Shown here piece after piece: positions 52,146 through 60,735 of a stretch of DNA of 64,000 bases. The first letter of the stretch is position 1, and each line of letters starts with the position of its first letter. Position numbers and translations under genes: made by a program. The notes under the pieces are model-generated. The model was not told where the DNA came from. It saw nothing but the letters and a program-made list of their open reading frames with translations, and did no database searches. The stretch is from positions 62,001 to 126,000 of the forward strand of contig WRAN01000006.1 of NCBI GenBank assembly GCA_009780185.1, read 5' to 3'. Source of the stretch: Defluviitaleaceae bacterium. GTDB lineage: Bacteria; Bacillota; Clostridia; Lachnospirales; WQUN01.

Positions 52146-54347
52146 TTATATTTTCACATAGCCGGAGGGGGTAGTCCCGGTAACTCGTTTAAACGCTCGG
52201 CGGAAGGTATTGGTATTGCTATAGCCAGACTGCAAAGCCACATTATCTATTGTAATCGAATTATCTTCAAGAAGCTTACAGGCGTGCTCGATGCGGATAC
52301 GCTCTAGGTAGCGGCTAAAGGGCTCTCCTACTTGCTCTGAAAAGAATTGAGAGAAATAGTTTTCCGCTACATTAAAATGGGACGCGAGTATAGCCACATT
52401 AAGATTGCTATTATGGTGGTACTCGTTTATATAGGAAAGGATGCTTTCTTTAAGCTTTTCCTTGCGGCCTTTTTTGGAGGTATTTAGCTGTGTACAAAAA
52501 TCTAAATAGGCGCTTCTTATAGCCAGGTAATACTCGCTAGGTTTTTCTGTCAATTTTTTCTCAAGTGCCTTGAAATTCACGCTAATTTTAGTCTCTGCGG
52601 ATAATTTTATCAATATAACATGAAGGCCAGAGAGGTATAGCTGCCTTACATTGGTGGAGGCCCATCGGATTCTGACTCTTTCGTATGCCTCATCCAGATA
52701 TTTGCCTAGTGTATTCTTGTCTCCTTGGCGTACCAATTTTATCAGGCATTGTTCTTGCTCTTTGCCAAACAGGTCATCGGTGTCGCCTGGAGTGATATCT
52801 ATAAACCATATTGTATGATTATCCTGTTGCAAGATATCTGCATAGTCGGCGGCAGTAGTTGCCTCTTGTAAAGACATATGAATATCCCCAGGATTATCAT
52901 AAGCCTCCCCGATGCCGCATAAGGGAATAAACCCAAATTGCCCGTTAAACCCCTCTTGCATTGCGCGGATAGTAGGCTCAATTTCATCTTCGGTTTCAAA
53001 GGACGCAATAAGGGCGAGTTCGTTATTCCCAAGAGTATGCACGACAAACCGCGGTGTGGCTAGGTTAATGAAAAAGGCTCGATACATATCCCAGTCGCTA
53101 AGAGGCGCATCTGTTGGGATAAAACTGCTGGGTAAAATCCGCACCAAAATAACACGGTAACTATTACCGCCAAATTGGATGCCAACATGTTTTAAGCTTA
53201 CTTCCAATTTTTCTATTGAGGTGAAATTATTTTTTAGAAGTTTATCTACATATAAAGTCTCCATGGATTTACGCTGCTCGCTTACCAGCTCTTGAAGGCC
53301 TATATTAAAAGAAAGCAACTGGGTGATTGGTAAAGTATTGCGATAAGAAAGAATAATAGAGGCAATAAGCCCAATAAGCAGAGCCGCCATTGTCAAGGAG
53401 ATTACAACTGTACGAAGCATTATCATATCCGCTCGGATAGCATCCAAAGGCAGCAGGGTTAAAAAACTCAAGTTGCTAAAACCAGATGGGATGTAAATGG
53501 CCAATGTATCATTGCCATCCCAGGTTATTTCACTTACATGTACGTCTCCTGACCTGTTTAGGTCAATATTCAAGTATTCGCCCTGGAAGCTTCCTGTTGA
53601 GGCTATTATGCGGCCGCCATCTAGGATAAAGGTTTCCCCGCCGTATTCATCCAAAGAGCCGGTAATCATATCGTAAAGCTCATTGGCATTGAGTAGATAC
53701 ATCATAGCACCCCAGACTCTGGTAGTGTCATATTCTGGTATGCCGAAAATCGTAGGCATTGAGAAAATATAAGGAATATACAGCCCCGTGCGGTTGAGAA
53801 AGGTAACCCGCTGTGCAGGCATAAAGCGGGAAAAATGCCTCTGGTTAAACAGCAGGTGTGTAAACTCCTCATAGGGCATATCCCCAAACTGCAAGAAATC
53901 CTCATCAGAATCCCCATAGAAATCCCAAAAATTAGAACTGAAAAAGTTATGTCCAAAAACGACACCATTGTTACGCAAGAAAAGAAAACTTCGATCCCCA
54001 TCTTGCACACTATGAAAGGCAAAGCGGTTAAACTCATGAAAGAATACATAGAACCAGTACATATTGGGTGAACTTGCATCTGTAATAGGCAGATGAATTA
54101 TCCGCTGAAGCCGCTCGTCAAAGCTAAGCTCTAGTACTGCGTTATCTATCCGTGCAAGCCTTTCATCAAAAATATCCCGGAAATTACTTAGCTTAAAGAT
54201 ATTGGTTTGGATTACATTAGCCTCAATAATATCTGTGGCACGTGCGTTGGCGTATAAAGTTATTGCCAAAGGGATGAATAGGATAAGCACGTAAGAAATA
54301 ACAAAGCGCTTAAAATTTTTATCCCGCATGATATGTATGCCCCGCAT
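52146..54347 (-). CDS. AraC-family regulator with membrane sensor domain (YesN/YesM-region type)
   Basis: 733 residues. A helix near residues 15-35 (FVISYVLILFIPLAITLYA) and a second near 300 (TVVISLTMAALLIGLIASIIL) enclose a large extracellular Cache-like sensor. After a central region, the C-terminal 100 residues hold two helix-turn-helix motifs (NLNVAILASHFNVAENYFSQFFSEQVGEPFSRYLE and NVALQSGYSNTNTFRRAFKRVTGTTPSGY). Such one-piece sensor-regulators control neighbouring lpl/ytc sugar transporters. It is divergent from one here. The start at 54347 follows AGGTGG; the longer frame to 54380 lacks a site. Confidence 0.9.
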   Translation of the reverse strand: MRGIHIMRDKNFKRFVISYVLILFIPLAITLYANARATDIIEANVIQTNIFKLSNFRDIFDERLARIDNAVLELSFDERLQRIIHLPITDASSPNMYWFYVFFHEFNRFAFHSVQDGDRSFLFLRNNGVVFGHNFFSSNFWDFYGDSDEDFLQFGDMPYEEFTHLLFNQRHFSRFMPAQRVTFLNRTGLYIPYIFSMPTIFGIPEYDTTRVWGAMMYLLNANELYDMITGSLDEYGGETFILDGGRIIASTGSFQGEYLNIDLNRSGDVHVSEITWDGNDTLAIYIPSGFSNLSFLTLLPLDAIRADMIMLRTVVISLTMAALLIGLIASIILSYRNTLPITQLLSFNIGLQELVSEQRKSMETLYVDKLLKNNFTSIEKLEVSLKHVGIQFGGNSYRVILVRILPSSFIPTDAPLSDWDMYRAFFINLATPRFVVHTLGNNELALIASFETEDEIEPTIRAMQEGFNGQFGFIPLCGIGEAYDNPGDIHMSLQEATTAADYADILQQDNHTIWFIDITPGDTDDLFGKEQEQCLIKLVRQGDKNTLGKYLDEAYERVRIRWASTNVRQLYLSGLHVILIKLSAETKISVNFKALEKKLTEKPSEYYLAIRSAYLDFCTQLNTSKKGRKEKLKESILSYINEYHHNSNLNVAILASHFNVAENYFSQFFSEQVGEPFSRYLERIRIEHACKLLEDNSITIDNVALQSGYSNTNTFRRAFKRVTGTTPSGYVKI

Positions 54348-54471
54348 ATCCTCACCACCTGAAAATGAAGTGATGAGCATTGTAACACCTAAGTCCTAAG
54401 AAATACAAGGATATATGCCAATGTAGACACTCGTATACTAAGAAAATGATAGTAAATCTAGCCAACTGCAC

Positions 54472-54555
54472 CCTATCAAAATTTGGATTTTCCTATCAAA
54501 TCGCACAATATCCTTTTAAATGATTCTTGTGCCTCTTGCACCAGAGATTTACTAT
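54472..54555 (+). promoter_or_regulatory. lpl-type operon promoter with AraC-type direct repeats
   Basis: CCTATCAAA occurs at 54472-54480 and again at 54492-54500, on the same face 20 bp apart, the spacing of AraC half-sites. A promoter TTGTGC (54527-54532), 17-bp spacer, TACTAT (54550-54555) follows. Activation by the divergent AraC-type protein is likely. No catabolite-repression site was recognised in 54380-54615. Confidence 0.6.
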
Positions 54556-54569
54556 GCGCTTACCTAATT

Positions 54570-54605
54570 GGGCGGCGGGGTCAGAGCCCTATTCTTAATG
54601 AAAGG
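54570..54605 (+). repeat. Hairpin/RBS repeat, variant copy before the first permease
   Basis: GGGCGGCGGGGTCAGAGCCC, then TATTCTTAATGAAAGG. It aligns with the 3' half of the 56464-56563 element but has lost several bases of the hairpin. AAAGG is the ribosome-binding site of the permease gene at 54615. Confidence 0.55.
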
Positions 54606-54614
54606 TTGTGCTGT

Positions 54615-55559
54615 ATGGAACAAGCATCAACCAAGCCAGCAGTCAGCGCACGGTTACGGAACTATGGCCTTCAAATGTGGAAAGCTCGTTTCATTTACCT
54701 GCTCGCGTTGCCTGGGATTGTATACTTGGCTATTTTCCAATACGGGCCTATGTACGGGGTACTTATGGCCTTCCAAAACTTCCGTCCACGTGACGGTATC
54801 ATGGGAAGCCAGTGGGTAGGCCTTGCCAACTTCCAACGCTTCTTTGATCATCCTCATTTCTGGCGGCTGATTTCAAATACGGTAATCCTTAATGTGTACC
54901 AGCTTTTATTTGTATTCCCTCTTCCTATAATCTTTGCCCTTCTACTTAACGAGCTTAGAGGAAAACGCTTTAAGAAAACCGTCCAGACAGTCAGCTATCT
55001 TCCTAATTTTATCTCCATGCCTGCCATCATAGGTATGATGATAATGTTCGTATCTCCAACAGACGGTTTTGTTAATCGTATAATCGTGAGCCTAGGTGGC
55101 GAAGCCGTTCACTTTATGGCCCGCCCAGAATGGTTCCGCCCGCTGTTCATAATCTCAGAAATATGGACGACTTTAGGTTGGGCTGCCATCATTTATATTG
55201 CAGCATTAGCCGGGGTAAACCCTGAATTATATGAAAGCGCGGTAATAGACGGTGCCAGCCGCCTTAAAATGATGCGGCATATCTCCATACCTTCAATTGC
55301 CCCTACAATTATCATTCTCTTCCTATTAAATGTAGGTACTATTATGAGTCTGGGACATGAAAAGGCGCTTCTGATGCAAAATTCTCTTAACCTGGAAACA
55401 GGGGAGATTATCAGTACCTTTGTATTTAGGCGAGGGCTTGAGTCTCTAGATTACAGTTTTGCAACTGCTGTTCAGTTCTTTAACTCCATAATAAACATCG
55501 CAATATTGACCATTGCCAACACAATAAGCCGACGTGTTTCAGAAACCAGTCTGTGGTAG
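54615..55559 (+). CDS. LplB/YtcP-family ABC sugar permease, subunit 1
   Basis: 314 residues with six helices. The start at ATG 54615 is chosen by AAAGG 9 nt upstream; the frame to 54483 would start ahead of the promoter. The cytoplasmic EAA loop is YESAVIDGASRLKMMRHISIPS. The N terminus (KARFIYLLALPGIVYLAIFQYGPMYG) is typical of LplB, part of a family importing oligosaccharides such as pectin or alginate fragments. It is followed after 12 bp by the second permease. Confidence 0.92.
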   Translation: MEQASTKPAVSARLRNYGLQMWKARFIYLLALPGIVYLAIFQYGPMYGVLMAFQNFRPRDGIMGSQWVGLANFQRFFDHPHFWRLISNTVILNVYQLLFVFPLPIIFALLLNELRGKRFKKTVQTVSYLPNFISMPAIIGMMIMFVSPTDGFVNRIIVSLGGEAVHFMARPEWFRPLFIISEIWTTLGWAAIIYIAALAGVNPELYESAVIDGASRLKMMRHISIPSIAPTIIILFLLNVGTIMSLGHEKALLMQNSLNLETGEIISTFVFRRGLESLDYSFATAVQFFNSIINIAILTIANTISRRVSETSLW

Positions 55560-55571
55560 GAGGAGGATATT

Positions 55572-56465
55572 ATGGTTAGGGATAAAAGCATTTCCTCCAT
55601 GCTAATGGACGTAATTATCCATATTATTATGATTTTTGTGCTAGTAGTAACTATCTATCCTGTGCTTCATGTATTAGCTTCTAGTTTAAGCGGGCGTATT
55701 GCTAATGAAGCAGGTTTGGTGAGTTTTTACCCGGTAGATTTTACTGTTGAAGCTTATGTAATGATTTGGCAAGCCGGGACGGTTCCTAATGCATTTGTCA
55801 ACTCTGTGCAGTATACGGCAGTTGGGGTTTTGATACAGATGTTGGTGACTACCTCTTTTGCCTATGCGCTTTCACGCAAAGGTGTGCCGCTTAGGGGCTT
55901 CCTTACCTTCTTTGCAATTTTCACTATGTATTTCTCTGGTGGTATGATTCCTACGTTTATGTTGGTTAGGAATCTTAACCTGCTTGGCACGATGTGGGCG
56001 CTGGTACTTCCTCCTGCTATGGGTATCACCAATATGATAATCATGCGCACATTCTTCCAAAACCTCCCTGCGGAGCTTGAGGAAAGCGCGAGGCTGGACG
56101 GAGCCAACGACCTTACTATTTTCTTTAGAATTATCCTGCCACTTTCCAAGGCTGTGCTTTATACAATCGGGTTATTCTACGCGGTTGGGCACTGGAACTC
56201 CTGGTTCCCAGCTATGATTTACCTCAGAGACCCGGATATGTTCCCGTTGCAGCTTATTCTTCGCCAGATTGTAGTACTTGCCGGAGATATCCGTGACGCT
56301 GCTATGACAGGGGAGCTGCACGCTGTTGGCTTCCTTGGGCAGATAAATGTAATTGCGATACGCTACGCTGTTGTATGTATTGCCATAGTACCAATGTTGA
56401 TCATATATCCCTTTGTGCAAAGGCACTTTATTAAGGGTGTAATGATAGGATCATTAAAAGGCTGA
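55572..56465 (+). CDS. LplC/YtcP-family ABC sugar permease, subunit 2
   Basis: 297 residues, six helices. The EAA loop is LEESARLDGANDLTIFFRIILP. The early YPVLHVLASSLSG and the ending YPFVQRHFIKGVMIGSLKG are hallmarks of this CUT1 subfamily. GGAGGAGG precedes the ATG. It pairs with the preceding permease. No ATPase gene lies in the cluster, as usual for systems that share a common MsmK/UgpC-type ATPase. The stop codon is overlapped by the next repeat element. Confidence 0.93.
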   Translation: MVRDKSISSMLMDVIIHIIMIFVLVVTIYPVLHVLASSLSGRIANEAGLVSFYPVDFTVEAYVMIWQAGTVPNAFVNSVQYTAVGVLIQMLVTTSFAYALSRKGVPLRGFLTFFAIFTMYFSGGMIPTFMLVRNLNLLGTMWALVLPPAMGITNMIIMRTFFQNLPAELEESARLDGANDLTIFFRIILPLSKAVLYTIGLFYAVGHWNSWFPAMIYLRDPDMFPLQLILRQIVVLAGDIRDAAMTGELHAVGFLGQINVIAIRYAVVCIAIVPMLIIYPFVQRHFIKGVMIGSLKG

Positions 56466-56563
56466 TCGCGCAAGGCGCGATCCCGCAGCACAGCGAGGAA
56501 GCCCTGACGGGCTTTGCCCGGCTGGGCGGCGGGGCTTGGGGCAGCGCCCCATTAAAAAGGAGG
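56464..56563 (+). repeat. Hairpin/RBS repeat element, full-length copy 2
   Basis: It starts GATCGCGCaagGCGCGATC (56464-56482), continues CCCGCAGC..AGCGAGGAAGC and GGGCGGCGGGGCTTG. It ends GGGGCagcGCCCC (56538-56550) with ATTAAAAAGGAGG, the ribosome-binding site of the binding-protein gene. It aligns with 9732-9831 read on the - strand. Confidence 0.82.
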
Positions 56564-56570
56564 ATTCACC

Positions 56571-58280
56571 ATGAAACGTATTTTTACATTGGTGTCACTA
56601 GTGGTACTTGCTGGTTTGCTTATTGGCTTACTATCAGCATGTAACAGCGAAGAAGACACCCAAGCCCCTGTTGCAACCCCAACACCAGAACAGCAGCAGC
56701 AAGACCAAGCCGATGCCACTGACAACGGCCCAGAAGTAGACGAACCTGTAGTACACGAAGGCCCCAACGGCCCCAACGGCCATCTTGCCGACTGGTCAAA
56801 TATCGACCTTAGCGAGCAAGTAACCATCACCATCACCCGCCGTGGCGGCCCTCGCGATGTTTCTCAAGAGAACATGTGGGCAGAGTTTATGCTGGAGAAC
56901 TTCAACGCCATTCTTGACGTGACAGATATCTCCAACGCGGACTATGTAACCCGTATGAACTTAATGTTCGCAGCCGGTGAAGCCGATGACGTATCTATTG
57001 CTCACCGTCCAGACTTTATGCTCAACGACTGGATTGAAGCTGGATACCTTCGTGGATTCACCTATGAAGATACTCTTCGCTTCCTGCCAAATTTTGTTGA
57101 TCACTTTGCAGATGGCAGATTCCCAGTAGTATGGGCCAGCAATGTTCACTCTGATGGTCTTATCTACCGCTTCCCAGGCCGCCGTGCTCAAGACCTTAAC
57201 ATGACCTGGATGTACCGTGCAGATATCTTTGAAGAGCTGGACCTAGCCTTCCCATACACCACAGATGATCTCTTTGATGTGCTTGTGCAGCTTAGGGACC
57301 ACACAGGCATGTATCCAATCGTAGAAGCCGACCCAGATACAGCGATTTGGGCCTTTGCAGGCTGGCTTCAAGCCTTTGGTATGCCCGAACTTGCCGCTCG
57401 TGATATCTCAATGGTAGACCCACGCACCGGCGAATTCATTCCTTTTATCTTCACAACCGATATGTACCGCGATGTGCTTAGTTTCCTTAATCGCCTATTC
57501 GAAGAAGGTCTAATGTGGCCAGAATTTGCAACAGGCACAGCAGAACAACGTGACAGCCTTATGGCTCGCGGTCATCGTCATGTAATCTGGGGCTGGCCAG
57601 AGCAAATTCCAACCCAGCTTAACGAACTATCCCAAACAGATAATCCAGACGCCCGTTGGGAATGGTCACGTGACATGATCACCGCCGACCCAGCAACAGG
57701 CCACTTCTTTAAAATGGATCCATTCTTCGCAGCGGACGGCGTAGGCTTTAACGCAGACGCTTCTGACATTGCAGTAGAGCGCTTCCTATATATCCTCAAC
57801 TGGCTATACTCAGATGAAGGTATGCGCTTCACCACCTTCGGAATCGAAGGCGTACACCATGAAGTTCAAGGCACCTACTATCGTTTCCTCGACCATATGA
57901 ACTCCCCAATCCGTGCTGCAGGGCATCAACTAATGCACTATGGTTGGGTGGTACTTGGTACCCCGCATCATCACAACCAAAACAACTTCTACCGTCCAAT
58001 CATGGTAGAACTGGCCGAAACTTTTGTAGGCCGCCCCAATTACTACTATCATGTAGCCCCAATCATCCACTTTACAGCCGACGAAACCAGAGATCTTGCC
58101 GATATCCAAACCCTTCTAAACCAAACCAGAGACACCTACTTTGCAAGATTTGTAATGGGTCATGTAGATATCAACGACGATACAGCATGGGCAAACTATA
58201 TCAACACAATGAACCAACTGGGCTTAGAGCGCGCAATTGAAATCCGCACAGAAGCCTTTAACCGTACACCACAGCCATAG
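56571..58280 (+). CDS. LplA-family extracellular sugar-binding lipoprotein
   Basis: 569 residues. The signal peptide ends in lipobox LLSACNSEE with the lipid-modified Cys at about 24. A Gln/Pro/Thr-rich linker follows, then a large family-1-type binding domain (ITITRRGGPRDV..., MWAEFMLENFNAILDV, NMTWMYRADIFEELDL). It delivers oligosaccharides to the two permeases. Its placement after both permease genes, instead of before them, and the strong ribosome-binding site in a repeat element are notable. Confidence 0.92.
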   Translation: MKRIFTLVSLVVLAGLLIGLLSACNSEEDTQAPVATPTPEQQQQDQADATDNGPEVDEPVVHEGPNGPNGHLADWSNIDLSEQVTITITRRGGPRDVSQENMWAEFMLENFNAILDVTDISNADYVTRMNLMFAAGEADDVSIAHRPDFMLNDWIEAGYLRGFTYEDTLRFLPNFVDHFADGRFPVVWASNVHSDGLIYRFPGRRAQDLNMTWMYRADIFEELDLAFPYTTDDLFDVLVQLRDHTGMYPIVEADPDTAIWAFAGWLQAFGMPELAARDISMVDPRTGEFIPFIFTTDMYRDVLSFLNRLFEEGLMWPEFATGTAEQRDSLMARGHRHVIWGWPEQIPTQLNELSQTDNPDARWEWSRDMITADPATGHFFKMDPFFAADGVGFNADASDIAVERFLYILNWLYSDEGMRFTTFGIEGVHHEVQGTYYRFLDHMNSPIRAAGHQLMHYGWVVLGTPHHHNQNNFYRPIMVELAETFVGRPNYYYHVAPIIHFTADETRDLADIQTLLNQTRDTYFARFVMGHVDINDDTAWANYINTMNQLGLERAIEIRTEAFNRTPQP

Positions 58281-58292
58281 GCGGTAAAAACC

Positions 58293-58372
58293 ATGGGGCT
58301 CTGCCCCATACCCCGCAAGCTTTTGAAAAAGCTTGATCAAAACTTTAAAAGGAGCCGCGCTTTGCGCGGCTC
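58293..58372. repeat. Hairpin cluster related to the hairpin/RBS family, after the binding-protein gene
   Basis: It holds ATGGGGctctgCCCCAT (58293-58308), AAGCTTTTgaAAAAGCTT (58317-58334), and ACTTTAAAAGGAG (58342-58354) ahead of GAGCCGCGCtttGCGCGGCTC. The TTTAAAAGGAG tail matches the repeat family, but no gene follows it. Confidence 0.6.
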
Positions 58373-58376
58373 TTGT
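58352..58376 (+). terminator. GC-rich terminator after the binding-protein gene
   Basis: GAGCCGCGC and GCGCGGCTC pair around TTT (58352-58372), followed by TTGTTT. Probably a partial terminator or stabiliser inside the operon. Confidence 0.65.
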
Positions 58377-58397
58377 TTAGTAATCAAATTTTACATA

Positions 58398-58510
58398 ATA
58401 CCGATTCCAAATTAAAACCTGTCTGACAGAGCGGCGGCTTGAAACGCGAAATAAGCGTTTCAAGTAGTTTTGCTGCGATAGGCAGATAGGATTTTAATTG
58501 GAATCGGTAT
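58398..58510. mobile_element. 113-bp palindromic element, MITE-like
   Basis: Terminal arms ATACCGATTCCAAATTAAAA and the near-complement ending GGAATCGGTAT enclose CCTGTCTG/CAGATAGG. The inner hairpin is CTTGAAACGC-GAAATAA-GCGTTTCAAG (58438-58464). The core is shared with 25752-25797. Almost the whole unit can fold on itself. No protein is encoded. Outside, TCAAATTTT and AAAATTGA extend the symmetry. Confidence 0.7.
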
Positions 58511-58535
58511 AAAATTGAAAAAAGGAGATGATTTA

Positions 58536-60695
58536 ATGAGTCGGTTATATTTTGAAAAATACGCCAACTTTGAAAGAAAAAACGAACCCGTAAGGGTTTC
58601 CATCCCCTTCCCAAAAGGAAAATTGATGGATACAGAAAAATTGCAAGTAAAAGACACAGTAACCCAAACAAAGGCTCTAAGCTACTGGGAGGATGGCTCA
58701 GTAAAATGGGCAAAGGTAGATTTCCTGGCAGACCTGCCGGCAAATGCAAGCAAAGAATATGAATACGGTTTCGACTTTGAAGGTGTAGAGTCCAAGCCAA
58801 TCAATATAACCAAAGCAGAATCCATTATAGAAATAGATAACGGAGCTATAAAAATAAACTTAAACAACACCCCAGGCACAAAACCTTTCCACTCCATAGG
58901 ATTCTTAACCCAAGACCAAATAAATGGCCCGTACATCATTGATGAAGATGATAATCAGCGTATAGCAATAATAAGTGGCCCATGGGAAATTGAAGAGCAT
59001 GGCCCGGTTCTAACAAAGCTTTGTGTAAAAGGTAGTCATTTTCTAGACTTCATGCTCACAGTAACCATCTACGCCAATACCCCATGGTTTGAAATCTCTT
59101 ACAGAATAATCAACCGCCACAACGCGGAATATGTAACCATTAAAAAAATTGCTTTTGACATACATCTAAAATCTGCCCAGGCTACCGATTTAAGCCTGGC
59201 AACATCCAATTACCTAACCAATATCCAAAAAGGAGAATCCCACTTTATAATAGACGACGAATACCTGCTTCTAGACCCCAACGAACACACCCCTGAAGTA
59301 TTTTACGGCACGTTCTTCGCAGACTGGGTTGGCGAGCAAGAAGGCATATGCGCCACCCACTACCAAGCCTATCAAAACTTCCCCAAAGGCCTTAAAATAG
59401 AAAAAAATCTACTGTCCATAGAAATCTTGCCAGAAGAATATGGCAGTTTAAAATATTATAGAGGCATGGCCAAAAGCCATACTTTCTTCCTGCACCTTCA
59501 CAACAAAACAGACGATATCAATAAGCGCAGCCTAATGATGCAACAACCAGACAGGCCAAATCTTCCAGCTGAGGTGTACGGAGAAAGCGGCGTATTCACA
59601 GGCATCTTCGCTAAAAATAAGTGGCAACCATTCCATTCTTATATAATGAACCTGGCCGACAACCGAGGCAAGGCCTACGGCATACTACATTGGGGTGACA
59701 CTCCAGACGGCGGATATTCCCAACAAGGACGAGGCGGCGGTATGTCTGTCTGGACCAACAATGAATATGATTTCCCATACCAGGCCATACAGTTATACGC
59801 CCAAACAGGTGAGCGCCGCGTCCTAGACTATGCTCTAACCGCCGCAGCGCATTTGGTAGATATAGATATCTGCCACTCCAGCGATGACCCGCTGCGGCAA
59901 GGCGCACAAATAGAACATTCTCGCGACCATGTAACCGGAGATGTAAACATCTCTCACCAATGGGTAGAAGGCTTATTTGAATACTATCATCAAACAGGGG
60001 ACAAATTCGCCTATAATACAGCCATTGGAGTAGGGGAGAATATATCCCGATATTTAGACCTCCCAAGATACCACCAGAAAGGCAACGTAAACGCAAGAGA
60101 AACCGGCTGGGCGCTACGTGCTCTAATGTCCTTATACCAAGAAACCGGAGACAAAAAGTGGCTGGAGAAAGCTGACTTCATTATCTCCCACTTCGAAGAT
60201 TGGCAAGAGACATATGGCGGCTTCTTCGCCCCATATACGGATCATACCCTGGTGCGAGTACCATTTATGATAGGGGTAGCGGTAGCAAGCCTAATGCGCT
60301 ACTACCGAGTAAAGCCCGAGCCCAAAATCAAAAACATGATTGTAAGCGCAATGGACGACCTATGTGAAAACGCCATCCTGGAAAACGGCATGTTCTACTA
60401 CAAAGAGCTGCCAAGCCTAAACCGCCCAGGAGCAAACCCCATAGTACTTGAAGCCTTAGCCTGTGCTTATGAGCTAACAGGAGATGAGAAATACCTAAGA
60501 GCCGGAATCCCCACTTTTATTGCAAACATAAGCAAAAAAAACAGTGGCCCCGGAAAAAAATCCAGAGTCACCGACGGAGTGCTACACGATGGAGCCGGGC
60601 CGAAAGGCTTTGCCCAAGGGTACTATCCCTTAACCTTCTACTATTATCACATAAGCGGCACAAATATCATAAACGAACTGTCTCGATACTTTTGA
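58536..60695 (+). CDS. YetA-like exo-rhamnogalacturonan lyase family protein (PcRGLX)
   Basis: 719 residues, cytoplasmic (no signal peptide), start after AAAGGAG. The first 350 residues are beta-rich (RIFT-related barrel: VRVSIPFPKGKLMDTEKLQVKD, DGSVKWAKVDFLADLPA). The last 350 form an (alpha/alpha) barrel (LHWGDTPDGGYSQQGRGGG, ISHQWVEGLFEYYHQTGD, ETGWALRALMSLYQETGD). This matches B. subtilis YetA, which neighbours lplABCD, and the PcRGLX lyase. It likely cleaves imported rhamnogalacturonan-type oligosaccharides. Exact activity unproved. Confidence 0.82.
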   Translation: MSRLYFEKYANFERKNEPVRVSIPFPKGKLMDTEKLQVKDTVTQTKALSYWEDGSVKWAKVDFLADLPANASKEYEYGFDFEGVESKPINITKAESIIEIDNGAIKINLNNTPGTKPFHSIGFLTQDQINGPYIIDEDDNQRIAIISGPWEIEEHGPVLTKLCVKGSHFLDFMLTVTIYANTPWFEISYRIINRHNAEYVTIKKIAFDIHLKSAQATDLSLATSNYLTNIQKGESHFIIDDEYLLLDPNEHTPEVFYGTFFADWVGEQEGICATHYQAYQNFPKGLKIEKNLLSIEILPEEYGSLKYYRGMAKSHTFFLHLHNKTDDINKRSLMMQQPDRPNLPAEVYGESGVFTGIFAKNKWQPFHSYIMNLADNRGKAYGILHWGDTPDGGYSQQGRGGGMSVWTNNEYDFPYQAIQLYAQTGERRVLDYALTAAAHLVDIDICHSSDDPLRQGAQIEHSRDHVTGDVNISHQWVEGLFEYYHQTGDKFAYNTAIGVGENISRYLDLPRYHQKGNVNARETGWALRALMSLYQETGDKKWLEKADFIISHFEDWQETYGGFFAPYTDHTLVRVPFMIGVAVASLMRYYRVKPEPKIKNMIVSAMDDLCENAILENGMFYYKELPSLNRPGANPIVLEALACAYELTGDEKYLRAGIPTFIANISKKNSGPGKKSRVTDGVLHDGAGPKGFAQGYYPLTFYYYHISGTNIINELSRYF

Positions 60696-60735
60696 CAAAA
60701 GTATTCAAAGCCAGTAATCACAAGAAAGGTGATAA

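Noticed and set aside
54483-54614. Longer first permease frame from 54483
   Set aside because: It starts upstream of the called promoter and has no RBS; AAAGG fits ATG 54615.
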